From positions 1 through 62,529 of the forward strand of contig NZ_JAIWKS010000017.1 in the NCBI RefSeq assembly GCF_021271205.1: DNA of 62,529 nucleotides, read 5' to 3'. Both the position numbers and the translations under genes were made by a program. The notes below the pieces were generated by a model, which did no database searches, had not been told where the DNA came from, and saw only the letters and a list, made by a program, of their open reading frames with translations. Positions within the stretch are counted from its first letter, which is position 1, and each line of letters begins with the position of its first letter. Origin of the DNA: Pseudomonas uvaldensis. Its GTDB lineage: Bacteria > Pseudomonadota > Gammaproteobacteria > Pseudomonadales > Pseudomonadaceae. Of this stretch, positions 1 through 9,155 are shown in pieces.

Positions 1-36
1 CAAAACCCCTGTCTGCTGACGCAGACAGGGGTTTTG
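1..36. terminator. Rho-independent terminator of a gene left of the window
   Basis: A perfect 16-bp stem (arm CAAAACCCCTGTCTGC) with a TGAC loop starts the window. The left arm begins with an A run and the right arm ends in TTTTG, so it can stop transcription on either strand. The gene it serves lies outside the window. Confidence 0.85.
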
Positions 37-185
37 TCGTTTCAGGGCCGGTAATCGGATGATCACCTGAATGTGCGACCGCCACCGGCAAACCCCGTGG
101 CCATTGCTATGCTTTGAATGTCGAAGGCTCTGCCAGAAACGGAGCCAGCGAGGTCAATGCGTCACTGGTCATGGGGATTCCAATA

Positions 186-821
186 ATGAAAAACCCTTAT
201 GCTCCTGGTTTCTGGTGTGCCATCGCAGCATTGGTGCTGCTTTCAGCGACGTATTTCTATGGCGTCATGCTGACTCACCAGATCGAAAAAGCGCTGATAT
301 TTCTCGACAGTGCAGCCGCTCTGATCGGTGTGATCTCCATTGCTGTCGTGGCCTGGGCATCGCTACAGGGCCAACGCATCAAGAGAAAACACCTGGGACA
401 AGGCAAGACTCTGCTGTTGATCTGGGACACCAAGGTTGCGCTACGTCGGGTCGAGACGGTGTTTGACCGTTACTTCTGGGGCAGCTACTGGCAGCCTGGT
501 CGTACCTTCCAGGAAGTCATGGGAGAGCTGACTGGCACCCCGCTGGAAAAAAGTCTTGAGGCCCTGAAGATCCAATGCGCCGCTTTGGACAAGCAAGTTG
601 CACAGGAGGACTGGCACTGGTTGAACAATGCTCGTGAACTGTGCGATGTCGCCAATGCCATGGCCCGTGAACGCTATCAGCTGGACTTCTGCGACCCCCG
701 CACAGAATCATCGGGCGCAGCGGTGATCAATCGTGATTTTGAGGTGTTGGTGTACACCTGGACGGCACGCCTCAGGACCTTCGACCATCAACTGGATGAG
801 ATCGAAGTCCAATATTCGTAG
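186..821 (+). CDS. Hypothetical two-segment membrane protein (211 aa)
   Basis: I do not recognise this protein. The N-terminus holds two hydrophobic stretches, roughly residues 8-25 (GFWCAIAALVLLSATYFYG) and 40-58 (AALIGVISIAVVAWASL). A basic turn (QGQRIKRKH) follows, then a soluble, mostly helical region of about 140 residues rich in Trp, Glu and Arg. This suggests an inner-membrane protein with a cytoplasmic C-terminal domain. I chose the ATG at 186 because a GGGGA sequence lies about 8 bases upstream and the two hydrophobic segments then sit close to the N-terminus; in-frame starts at 114 and 171 are possible. It stands alone, followed by a 155-bp gap before the ydgA-like gene. No function is proposed. 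Confidence 0.7.
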   Translation: MKNPYAPGFWCAIAALVLLSATYFYGVMLTHQIEKALIFLDSAAALIGVISIAVVAWASLQGQRIKRKHLGQGKTLLLIWDTKVALRRVETVFDRYFWGSYWQPGRTFQEVMGELTGTPLEKSLEALKIQCAALDKQVAQEDWHWLNNARELCDVANAMARERYQLDFCDPRTESSGAAVINRDFEVLVYTWTARLRTFDHQLDEIEVQYS

Positions 822-976
822 ACCGCCTCTCAAGAATTCGCTTTTCCCCCTTTAAACATTGGGCCTCTACCGGGGCCTGATGGTAATCTCCCCGCACTTC
901 ACGGCGTCGAGCCACCCCCTTCGCGGGCCAGGGAAGACGACGACTTTTTAAACCATGGATATCGATCGGGTCACTC

Positions 977-2485
977 ATGAATAAATCAGCAAGCGTACTC
1001 TTGGGAATCGTCGTGGTTGTCGGTGCGATCAGTGCGGGCGGCGCCTGGTACACCGGCACCAAGCTCGAAGGTGTACTGCAGAACGCAATTGCCGACAGCA
1101 ACAAGCAGATGACGATCGCCTTGACCGGTTCCAACAGCTCGTCTTCCATCGAGCTGGTTTCGCTGGAGCGGGGGATCTTCAGCAGCACCGCTCGTTATCG
1201 CCTCAAGGGTGAAGGCGAAATGTTTGGCGGCGAAGCGGTTGAACTGCAGTTGGTAGACAATATCGAACATGGTCCGCTGCCATTTTCGCGTCTGATGACA
1301 CTCAAATGGCTACCGGTCATGGCCACAAGCCACACCGAGATCGAGCGCAACCCGTTGACTGAAAAATGGTTTGCCGCCGCCAAGGACAAATCGCCGGTCA
1401 AGGGCGTGTTTAACCTCGGTTACGATCAGTCAGTCAACGGTACCTTGGAGTTCCTGCCTCTGGACACCAAGCTGGATGAACAATCCCAGCTTATCTTTTC
1501 CGGCCTGAAAATCGACCTGGCTGCCAGCGCCCAGGCCCAGAAGATCAAGCTCGACGGTTATATGGACAGCCTCAAACTGACCACCGTCTCGGAGGAGGAT
1601 CAGAGCCCGGTACAAGTCGAAGTCAGCGGTCTCACGCTCGCCAGCAACTTGAGCAAGAGTTCGTATGGGTATTACCTGGGTGAAAACGCCCTGATCCTCA
1701 GTAACACCAAAGCTAGCTTCGGTGCAGAGAAGTCAGTGGTGGGCCTGAAGAATCTGGAAATGAGGAACAACAGTACCGAGAGCGGTGCCAGTGCTTCGGG
1801 GCGTGCCGATTACAAGATCGGCGAATTGTCGTTCAACGATAAGGCTATCGGCTCCGCACAAATGGCGCTGAGCCTGAAGAACCTGGATGTCCCCGCTACG
1901 ATGTCGCTGATGCAGCTCTATCAGGCCAAGCTACCGTCTTATGAGAAAGCCGCCGCCGAGGCCGCTGAAGCCGGTGAGCCAACTCCTGAGCTGAACCTGA
2001 CCGAAGCCGAAGAGAAGCAGGTCAAGGCTGATCTGGAAAAGATCCTGGCCGGCAGCCCGCAAGTGGCGGTGGAAAAGCTGTCCTTCAGCACTCCTAACGG
2101 CGAAAGCAGCGCGAGCCTGATCATTAACCTGGCCAAGCCTCAGTCCATGGACCTGCCACCTGATGAGCTGGGTCGGCAGTTGCTTGCTCTGTTGGAACTC
2201 AATGTGAAGGTGTCCAAGCCGATGCTGGCGGATCTGGCAACCGTGCAGGCGCAAATGGAAGGCCAGACCGACGCCAAGTTGATCGCCGATCAGGCCACCG
2301 CCACCAGCGACATGTTCAGTGCAATGGCGGTGGGGACACAATTGGCGACTCTGGAGGGCAATGACGTGGTGAGCAAACTGCGCTATGCCAACGATCAGGT
2401 TGATTTCAACGGCCAGAAGATGACGGTTGAGCAGTTCATCACGTTTGTGATGAATCAGATGGGTGGCGGCGTCGCCGTTCAATAA
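977..2485 (+). CDS. YdgA-like protein (DUF945 family)
   Basis: This 502-residue protein opens with a single hydrophobic anchor or uncleaved signal (residues 5-24, ASVLLGIVVVVGAISAGGAW) and continues as one long extracytoplasmic domain of alternating polar beta-type sequence. Length, architecture and the post-anchor motif WYTGTKLE match the YdgA/DUF945 family, whose biochemical role is not established. An Ala/Glu-rich helical stretch (residues about 315-355, with AEAAEAGEP) interrupts the beta-rich sequence. It is monocistronic: 155 bp precede it and a strong terminator follows 20 bp after the stop. Family assignment is from memory of the sequence pattern. Confidence 0.8.
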   Translation: MNKSASVLLGIVVVVGAISAGGAWYTGTKLEGVLQNAIADSNKQMTIALTGSNSSSSIELVSLERGIFSSTARYRLKGEGEMFGGEAVELQLVDNIEHGPLPFSRLMTLKWLPVMATSHTEIERNPLTEKWFAAAKDKSPVKGVFNLGYDQSVNGTLEFLPLDTKLDEQSQLIFSGLKIDLAASAQAQKIKLDGYMDSLKLTTVSEEDQSPVQVEVSGLTLASNLSKSSYGYYLGENALILSNTKASFGAEKSVVGLKNLEMRNNSTESGASASGRADYKIGELSFNDKAIGSAQMALSLKNLDVPATMSLMQLYQAKLPSYEKAAAEAAEAGEPTPELNLTEAEEKQVKADLEKILAGSPQVAVEKLSFSTPNGESSASLIINLAKPQSMDLPPDELGRQLLALLELNVKVSKPMLADLATVQAQMEGQTDAKLIADQATATSDMFSAMAVGTQLATLEGNDVVSKLRYANDQVDFNGQKMTVEQFITFVMNQMGGGVAVQ

Positions 2486-2505
2486 TCCCCAGCAGCGTCA
2501 TCCAG

Positions 2506-2543
2506 AACCGGCCCGTGCATTGCGCACCGGCCGGTTTTTTTTG
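2506..2543 (+). terminator. Rho-independent terminator after the ydgA-like gene
   Basis: The GC-rich inverted repeat AACCGGCCCGTGC / GCGCACCGGCCGGTT is followed by eight T residues. It sits 20 bp after the stop codon of the upstream gene and isolates it from pgaABCD. Confidence 0.9.
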
Positions 2544-2726
2544 GCCCGCTGAAAAGCCGGCAGCAAATCTGATCGATTCTGAAGAATTGTTGCGCTGCGA
2601 AAAGTGACCCGCACGGGGATGCAAGACTAAGCCCATTAGAGCTTGGCTGGGTTCCTTTGATCCGGCTTCCTGTTTGATGGGCAAGGGGGCACTGCGACCC
2701 GGCTGGCCATGTAAGGGTGCTGACGA

Positions 2727-5207
2727 ATGCCGCGTACCGTAGGTCCTTTTATTCAATGTGGTTTGCGCCCGTTGTTTAGTGTCGTGCTGTGCAGCCAATT
2801 ATGCTGGCCTGCGCTGGCGTTTGCCGATACCGCCTATGACGAAGCGGTTCGTGACGCCCGCGCCGGTCGCTACACCCCCGCCCTGGCTGTATTGCGCCAG
2901 GTGCCGGCTGACCAGGCCAGCACGACGCAGGTCAGCGATCACCTGCAAATCGCCAGTTGGGCCGGCCTCGATGCCGAAGTGGTACAGGTCTACGAAACCC
3001 AGGGGCGCCATCGGACTTTGCCCATCCAAGCCTTGAGCGCAACGGCTCGTGCTTATCGCAACCTCAAGCGCTGGGATTCAGCTACGCAGCTGTATCGCCA
3101 GGCGTTAGTCCTCGACCCGCAAAACCCTGACCTGCAACTCGGCCTGGCGTTGACCCAGGCCGACGCGGGCAAGCCTGACGAAGCTGTCAGTCGCGCCAGG
3201 GCCTTGGTCGCCACCCAACCCCACGACCCGATGCGCCGGATGGCCCTGGGCTACGCGCTGACCCGTGCCGACAATCCGCATGAGGCACTGTTCGAATACG
3301 ACCAGGCCTTCACTCGCGCCGGCAACAACCCGGAGATTGCCCGGGAATACATCAACGCCCTGCAACGGGCTCGCCTGCCGGAGCCGGCCCTGCGCCTGGC
3401 CCGTCTACAGCCGGGATTGGTGGACCGTGGCGTACAGCGACGGCTTGAAGGCGATGTGGCCGCTGAGCGGGTTCGACTGGCGGACATGGCGACCCGTGGC
3501 GAAAAAGAGCGGTTTGTCATCGCTGACCGTGCCTTGGCCGACTACGACAAATTGCTCGCGACCTGGACGCCGGTGGCCGAGGCTCACGATGATGTGCTCC
3601 GCTGGCGAATCGACCGCATGGGGGCCCTCAACGCGCGTGCGTATCGGTCGGAGGTGATTGCCGAATATCAGAAGTTGCGCGCCGAGGGGGTCAGCATTCC
3701 CACTTACGCGCTGCGCTGGGTGGCGTCCTCCTATCTCGAGCAGCGTCAGCCGGAAATCGCCGTCGAGCTCTATCGCCAGGTCCTGACGGCGCCGGACGCC
3801 GATGCGGCGGATCGCTTCGAGGACAGCACGGCACTTTATTACGCCCTGCTGGAAAGCGAAAAGTCAGAGGAGGCCCGAGCCTTGGCCGAGGATCTGGCAA
3901 AGTCCCAGCGTCCGCGCGTCGAGCTCAAGGGGCTGCCCATCGGTAACCCCAACGACGAATGGATGGATGCCCAGCTACTCGCCGCCCAGGCCGGTACCTA
4001 CGGTGCGGATTACCCGTCCGCCGAAGCGCGCCTGAACGCCTTGGTCAACCAGGGACCCGGCAACATCGGCTTGCGCCTGGCCCAGGCCGATCTGTATCGG
4101 GCCCGCGAATGGCCGCGACGCTCGGAAAGCCTGCTCAAGGAAGTTGAAACCACGACCCCGCGCAACCGTGACCTGGAGGTCGCCCAGGCCCGTACCGCCA
4201 TGGAGTTGCAGGAGTGGCGGCAACTGGATGCGCTGACTGACGATGTGGTGGCCCGCTACCCGGAGAACGCTCATGTCAAGCGCCTGCAACGTCAGCGCGA
4301 CGTGCATGATATGGCCGAGCTGCGCGTCGAAGCCTACACCGGCAAGAGCTACGGTGGTGGCAACGGTGAGGCCGGTGCGGTGACCGGTAGCCGGGATTTC
4401 GGCATCGAGACCTTGCTCTACAGCCCGCCCATCGATGAAGACTGGCGGCTGTTCGGCGGCGTCGGCTATGCCACGGGCGATTTCGAGGAAGGTACCGGGC
4501 ATCATCGCTGGCAGCGCCTTGGCGTGGAACGACGTACTCGGGACATGACGCTTGAGGCGGAGGTTTCCAACCATGCGTACGGTTCCGGGAGTAAACAGGG
4601 CGCACGCCTGGCGGTGGCGCGGGATATCGACGATCACTGGCAGTACGGCGGCAGCCTGGATTACCTCTCGGCGAACACACCGTTGCGGGCGCTCAATAGC
4701 GGTATCCGCGCCAATGGCGGCACTGGCTTTGTTCGCTGGCGTGCCCATGAAAGTCGCGAGTGGCGACTCACCGTGAGCCCGTCCCATTTCAGCGATGGCA
4801 ATAATCGTCTCGAGGCATTGCTCAGCGGTCGCGAGGGCCTATACAGCGCGCCTCGACTGCAAGTGGAGTTAGGCCTGGAAGTAAGTGTCAGCCGCAATAG
4901 CGGAACCGATGAAGTACCGTACTTCAATCCCAAGTCGGACCTCGGTGTGATGCCGACCCTAAGCGCCAATCACGTCTTGTACCGCCGGTATGAAACCACT
5001 TGGAGCCAGCAATTTCAGATCGGCGCCGGTACCTACAGCCAGCGCGACCATGGCACCGGTGCCATGGGGTTGCTCGGCTACGGACAGCGTTTCATCTGGA
5101 ACGACGTACTCGAGGCCGGTGCCGCGCTGAGCTGGCTCAACCGCCCTTACGACGGCGATCGCGAAAGTGATCTGCGCCTGCTCGTCGACCTCACCTATCG
5201 CTTCTAG
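2727..5207 (+). CDS. pgaA: PNAG export outer-membrane porin PgaA
   Basis: PgaA exports poly-beta-1,6-N-acetylglucosamine across the outer membrane. The 826-residue product has a signal peptide (hydrophobic core in residues 8-33, ending ALAFA before DTAYDEAV). A long periplasmic TPR superhelix of about 480 residues follows (repeats such as AVLRQVPADQ and ATQLYRQALVLDPQNPDL). The C-terminal beta-barrel of about 290 residues ends in the outer-membrane signature LLVDLTYRF. It is the first gene of pgaABCD, with 12 bp before pgaB. The start at ATG 2727 has only a weak AAGGGT upstream. Gene order with the deacetylase, the GT2 synthase and PgaD makes the assignment secure. Confidence 0.95.
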   Translation: MPRTVGPFIQCGLRPLFSVVLCSQLCWPALAFADTAYDEAVRDARAGRYTPALAVLRQVPADQASTTQVSDHLQIASWAGLDAEVVQVYETQGRHRTLPIQALSATARAYRNLKRWDSATQLYRQALVLDPQNPDLQLGLALTQADAGKPDEAVSRARALVATQPHDPMRRMALGYALTRADNPHEALFEYDQAFTRAGNNPEIAREYINALQRARLPEPALRLARLQPGLVDRGVQRRLEGDVAAERVRLADMATRGEKERFVIADRALADYDKLLATWTPVAEAHDDVLRWRIDRMGALNARAYRSEVIAEYQKLRAEGVSIPTYALRWVASSYLEQRQPEIAVELYRQVLTAPDADAADRFEDSTALYYALLESEKSEEARALAEDLAKSQRPRVELKGLPIGNPNDEWMDAQLLAAQAGTYGADYPSAEARLNALVNQGPGNIGLRLAQADLYRAREWPRRSESLLKEVETTTPRNRDLEVAQARTAMELQEWRQLDALTDDVVARYPENAHVKRLQRQRDVHDMAELRVEAYTGKSYGGGNGEAGAVTGSRDFGIETLLYSPPIDEDWRLFGGVGYATGDFEEGTGHHRWQRLGVERRTRDMTLEAEVSNHAYGSGSKQGARLAVARDIDDHWQYGGSLDYLSANTPLRALNSGIRANGGTGFVRWRAHESREWRLTVSPSHFSDGNNRLEALLSGREGLYSAPRLQVELGLEVSVSRNSGTDEVPYFNPKSDLGVMPTLSANHVLYRRYETTWSQQFQIGAGTYSQRDHGTGAMGLLGYGQRFIWNDVLEAGAALSWLNRPYDGDRESDLRLLVDLTYRF

Positions 5208-5219
5208 AAGAGTTTGAAG

Positions 5220-7217
5220 ATGCCTGTCATTTCGCGATTCATCCTTCTGCTGGGCGTTTTGCTGGTCAGCGCCTGCGCCCAGCAGGCCCCGGCGTTCACG
5301 CCTCCTTTGCAGCGTCCGTTGGCCGCCAATGAAACTCCATGGCCGAAAAACCATTTGCTCGGTATCGCCTACCACGACGTGAACGATCGCGATCCGGACC
5401 AGGCGCTGGTGGCCGTGCGCACCGAGCGTCTGATCGAACAGCTGGCGTGGCTGCGGGAGAATAACTATCAGCCGGTCACGGTGGACCAGATCATCGCCGC
5501 CCGCAATGGCGGCCCGCAACTACCACCCCGGGCGGTGTTACTGAGTTTCGACGACGGCTACTCCAGCTTCTACACCCGCGTGATGCCGATTCTGCGCGCT
5601 TATAATTGGCCGGCGATTCTGGCCCCGGTGGGCAGCTGGGTCGATACACCATCGAACCAGGCAGTGGACTTTGCCGGAGTGCCGCGCAAGCGTTCAGAAT
5701 TCCTGACGTGGGAGCAGATCCGCGAGGTCTCCCAGTCTGGCCTGGTGGAAATCGCCGCTCACACCGATGCCAATCACAAGGGCGTGCTGGCCAATCCGCA
5801 AGGTAACCAGCAACCCGCGGCGACCACCCGCCGCTACGATCCTTCCACCGGGCGCTATGAAACCGAGGCTGACTTCCAGGCTCGCCTGCGCAAGGACGTG
5901 ACAGCGATTTCCGAAAAAATCCGTAAAGTCGCAGGCTATAGTCCGCGCGTTTGGGTCTGGCCGTATGGGGAAGCGGACGGCACCGCGCTACAGGTGATTG
6001 GTCATGAAGGCTACCAAATGGCCCTGACCCTGGAGGATGGCCTCGACAGCCTCGATAACCTGATGAGCGGGCCGCGTTTTCTGGTGTCCTCCGATCCGGA
6101 TGGTGCGCACTTCGCTGAAAGCATCGTTTCCGTGCAGACGATGGACCCGATGCGAGTGGTTCATGTCGATCTGGATTACGTCTATGACCCGGACCCCGTC
6201 CAGCAGGAAGCCAACGTTGGCAAATTGGTCCAGCGCATCTATGACTTGGGCGCGAACACCGTGTTCCTGCAAGCCTTCGCTGACCCGAAAGGTGACGGCC
6301 TGGTGCACTCGCTGTACTTCCCTAACCGTCACCTGCCGGTACGGGCCGATCTGTTCGATCGGGTGGCATGGCAGCTGAAAACCCGAGCGAACGCCAAGGT
6401 CTTCGCCTGGATGCCCGTGCTCAGTTTTGCCCTGGACTCGAAGCTGCCGCGCGTGCAGCGTTGGGACCCGGAGACTGGCAGGACCGGCATCGCCAAGGAT
6501 CAGTACGTCCGTTTGTCACCCTTCGACCCGAAGGTTCGGCAAGTGATCGGCGAGGTCTACGAGGACATGGCGCGAATGAGTTCGGTAGACGGCGTTTTGT
6601 ACCATGACGACGCGGTGTTCTCCGACTTCGAGGATGCCGGCCCCGCTGCCTTGAAGGTCTATGCCGACAACGGCCTGTCGACCTCCATCGCAGCCCTGCG
6701 CGATGACCCGGCGGCCATGCAACGCTGGACCCGCTTCAAGAGCCGCTACCTGATCGACTTTACCCACGAGCTGACCGCCAAGGTCCGGGCGATTCGCGGG
6801 CCGCAGGTACTGACAGCACGCAATCTGTTCGCCGAGCCGATGCTCAATCCCGAAAGCGAAGCCTGGTTTGCCCAGAATCTCGACGATTTCCTTGGCGCCT
6901 ATGACTGGACGGCGCCAATGGCCATGCCGCTGATGGAGAAACAGACCCGCCGGCAGTCCGGTCCCTGGCTCGAACGCTTGGTGAGCACCGTCAAGGCTCG
7001 CCCCGGCGCGCTCAAGCGCACGGTGTTCGAACTGCAGGCCCGTGACTGGCACAGCCAACCGGCCACTGACATCGACGGCGCGCAACTGGCCGAATGGATG
7101 GGGCTGCTGAAACGCCAGGGCGTGACCAGTTTCGGCTACTACCCGGACAACTTCATCGAAGACCAGCCCGCCGTGAAAACCGTGCGTCCTGCGCTCTCCA
7201 ACAAGTGGAATCCTTGA
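5220..7217 (+). CDS. pgaB: PNAG N-deacetylase lipoprotein PgaB
   Basis: PgaB partially de-N-acetylates PNAG in the periplasm before export through PgaA. The protein is a lipoprotein: after the hydrophobic signal FILLLGVLLVSAC the lipobox cysteine is residue 18. The N-terminal half is a CE4 polysaccharide deacetylase domain, with LLGIAYHDV, the metal-site Asp pair in SFDDGYSSFY and the His motif AAHTDANH. The C-terminal half (from VVHVDLDYVYDPDP) matches the PgaB glycoside-hydrolase-like domain that binds and can cleave PNAG. I prefer ATG 5220 (AGAAGAG upstream) over TTG 5214, giving 665 aa. One base separates its stop from pgaC. Confidence 0.95.
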   Translation: MPVISRFILLLGVLLVSACAQQAPAFTPPLQRPLAANETPWPKNHLLGIAYHDVNDRDPDQALVAVRTERLIEQLAWLRENNYQPVTVDQIIAARNGGPQLPPRAVLLSFDDGYSSFYTRVMPILRAYNWPAILAPVGSWVDTPSNQAVDFAGVPRKRSEFLTWEQIREVSQSGLVEIAAHTDANHKGVLANPQGNQQPAATTRRYDPSTGRYETEADFQARLRKDVTAISEKIRKVAGYSPRVWVWPYGEADGTALQVIGHEGYQMALTLEDGLDSLDNLMSGPRFLVSSDPDGAHFAESIVSVQTMDPMRVVHVDLDYVYDPDPVQQEANVGKLVQRIYDLGANTVFLQAFADPKGDGLVHSLYFPNRHLPVRADLFDRVAWQLKTRANAKVFAWMPVLSFALDSKLPRVQRWDPETGRTGIAKDQYVRLSPFDPKVRQVIGEVYEDMARMSSVDGVLYHDDAVFSDFEDAGPAALKVYADNGLSTSIAALRDDPAAMQRWTRFKSRYLIDFTHELTAKVRAIRGPQVLTARNLFAEPMLNPESEAWFAQNLDDFLGAYDWTAPMAMPLMEKQTRRQSGPWLERLVSTVKARPGALKRTVFELQARDWHSQPATDIDGAQLAEWMGLLKRQGVTSFGYYPDNFIEDQPAVKTVRPALSNKWNP

Positions 7218-7218
7218 C

Positions 7219-8574
7219 ATGCTCGACAGACTGCTCGCCCTGTTGGTACTGGCGATTGTCCTTGGGGTACCCCTGGGGCTGATTTTCCTGGTCACCGGGC
7301 AATTCCTGATGGACTTCGTATTTTTCTATCCACTGTTCATGTCCGGGTTGTGGATCGCCGGCGGCCTGTATTTCTGGCTGCATTGGGAACGCCACTGGCC
7401 GTGGAAAGATGACACCCTGCCGCCACCCCTGGCCGGTGAGCCGCTGATCAGCATCCTGGTGCCATGCTTCAACGAAGGCGACAACGTCGCCGACACCATC
7501 CACGCCGCTTTGGGGCAGCACTATCCGAATATCGAAGTGATCGCCATCAACGACGGCTCCAAGGACAGCACCGGCGCGGTGTTGGATCAGTTGGCGACGC
7601 AAGACCCGCGCTTACGCGTGCTGCACCTGGCAGAGAACCAGGGCAAGGCCGTGGCCCTGCGCATGGGCGCCATTGCCGCACGCAGCGAATACCTGGTGTG
7701 CATCGATGGCGATGCGCTGCTGGCGCCCAATACCTGCGCCTACCTGGTGGCGCCGATGCTGGACAACGCCCGCCTTGGCGCCGTGACCGGCAACCCGCGC
7801 ATCCGCACCCGCTCCACCTTGGTGGGCCGGGTCCAGGTGGGTGAGTTCTCTTCGATCATTGGTCTGATTAAGCGTACACAGCGGGTCTTCGGGCGGATCT
7901 TCACTGTCTCCGGCGTGATCGTCGCCTTCCGGCGCACGGCCCTGCACCGGGTTGGCTATTGGAGCCCGGACATGATCACCGAAGACATCGACATCAGCTG
8001 GAAGCTGCAACTGGATCACTGGAGCATCTTCTACGAGCCTCGCGCGCTGTGCTGGATCCTGATGCCCGAAACCCTGCGCGGTCTGTGGCGGCAACGGCTG
8101 CGCTGGGCCCAGGGCGGTGCCGAGGTGCTGTTCAAGAATATTCGCGGCATCTGGCAATACCGGCATCGTTACCTGTGGCCGCTGCTGTTCGAATATTGCC
8201 TGTCCACCGGGTGGGCGTTCACCTTCCTGCTGTCGGTGGTTTTCTGGGGCGCCGGCAAATTCGTCGAGATGCCGGCGGCCATCGCCGTGGACCACCTGAT
8301 GCCGCCGGCCTTCACCGGACTGTTGCTGGCGGTGGTGTGCCTGATGCAGTTCGCCGTGAGCATCTTGATCGATCGCCGCTACGAAAAGGGCCTGTGGCAC
8401 ATCATGTTCTGGGTGGTCTGGTATCCGCTGGTGTTCTGGCTGATCAGCCTGCTCACGACCTTGGTGAGCTTTCCGAAAGTGTTGTTCGGGCAGCATCAGA
8501 AGCGTGCGCGCTGGATCAGTCCGGATCGCGGCATCAAACCGTTCGGTGAGGAAGAAGAGGAAGTGATCCGATGA
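7219..8574 (+). CDS. pgaC: PNAG synthase, GT2 glycosyltransferase PgaC
   Basis: PgaC polymerises UDP-GlcNAc into PNAG at the inner membrane, together with PgaD. The 451-residue protein has two N-terminal membrane segments (LLALLVLAIVLGVPLGLIFLV and the following DFVFFYPLFMSGLWIAGGLYF region). A GT2 domain follows, with the motifs NDGSKDS, DGDA, the catalytic TED in MITEDIDISW and the processive-synthase motif QRLRWAQGG. Hydrophobic segments follow between about residues 315 and 425. The start follows the pgaB stop by one base, and the stop overlaps the pgaD start (ATGA), so translation is probably coupled. Confidence 0.95.
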   Translation: MLDRLLALLVLAIVLGVPLGLIFLVTGQFLMDFVFFYPLFMSGLWIAGGLYFWLHWERHWPWKDDTLPPPLAGEPLISILVPCFNEGDNVADTIHAALGQHYPNIEVIAINDGSKDSTGAVLDQLATQDPRLRVLHLAENQGKAVALRMGAIAARSEYLVCIDGDALLAPNTCAYLVAPMLDNARLGAVTGNPRIRTRSTLVGRVQVGEFSSIIGLIKRTQRVFGRIFTVSGVIVAFRRTALHRVGYWSPDMITEDIDISWKLQLDHWSIFYEPRALCWILMPETLRGLWRQRLRWAQGGAEVLFKNIRGIWQYRHRYLWPLLFEYCLSTGWAFTFLLSVVFWGAGKFVEMPAAIAVDHLMPPAFTGLLLAVVCLMQFAVSILIDRRYEKGLWHIMFWVVWYPLVFWLISLLTTLVSFPKVLFGQHQKRARWISPDRGIKPFGEEEEEVIR

Positions 8575-9122
8575 AGATTATCAGGACCCGGCAACGCCCT
8601 TTTCTGGTGGTGATCGATGTCTGTTTCACCGTGTTGGCATGGATCGGGCTGTTGTATCTGCTGATCACCGGCTTATGGCCGCTGTTCGACAGTCAGGCGG
8701 GGCCGCGATTGGGGGGCGCATGGCTGGAGACCCTCGGGACGTTGCAGATCTACGGTTGGGTGGCGCTGGTCAACGCCGCTATCCTGATCGGCTGGGCGCG
8801 ATATCAGCAGCGCAAGAGCGGCCGTTTCGCCCAGCGTCGGCTGCCGGCGCCGGTGGTGGATGATCAGGATTTGAGCAACCGCTTCAAGTTGTGCGACGAG
8901 CGCCTGGGCACCTTGCGCCAGCCGGGCTCGAAAGTTATCCACAACAACCAGGACGGCGACATCAGTCACGTAGTGCCTCACCTCCAACACCTACCGTCCG
9001 TTGTGGGAGCGGGCTTGCTCGCGAAAGCGGAGTATCAGGCGACATCATTGCAGGCTGAACCGACGCCTTCGCGAGCAAGCCCGCTCCCACAAGCGCTCGA
9101 CGACAACACCATAGGAGCCTAG
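8571..9122 (+). CDS. pgaD: PNAG synthesis accessory protein PgaD with a REP-encoded tail
   Basis: PgaD is the small inner-membrane partner of PgaC and, in E. coli, takes part in c-di-GMP control of synthesis. Two hydrophobic segments are visible (LVVIDVCFTVLAWIGLLYLL and the region of LQIYGWVALVNAAILIGW), followed by a basic cytoplasmic region. The start overlaps the pgaC stop (ATGA). The ORF is 183 codons, longer than the roughly 140 residues of E. coli PgaD. The excess, from about residue 144, is read through a complete inverted REP pair at 9002-9091 (tail containing VGAGLLAKA and SRASPLPQ). The ancestral stop was therefore probably lost or displaced by the repeat. The core call is secure; the functional 3' end is uncertain. 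Confidence 0.9.
   Translation: MKIIRTRQRPFLVVIDVCFTVLAWIGLLYLLITGLWPLFDSQAGPRLGGAWLETLGTLQIYGWVALVNAAILIGWARYQQRKSGRFAQRRLPAPVVDDQDLSNRFKLCDERLGTLRQPGSKVIHNNQDGDISHVVPHLQHLPSVVGAGLLAKAEYQATSLQAEPTPSRASPLPQALDDNTIGA
9002..9091. repeat. REPIN (inverted REP pair) inside the 3' end of pgaD
   Basis: Two facing copies of the REP core, GTGGGAGCGGGCTTGCTCGC at the left and its reverse complement at the right, are separated by about 34 bp. Both carry the flanking CGAAAGCG/CGCCTTCG variant. The element is read in the pgaD frame without a stop. Confidence 0.9.
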
Positions 9123-9155
9123 CTTGCTCGCGATGGCGCTTGCAAATCCCTGTCC

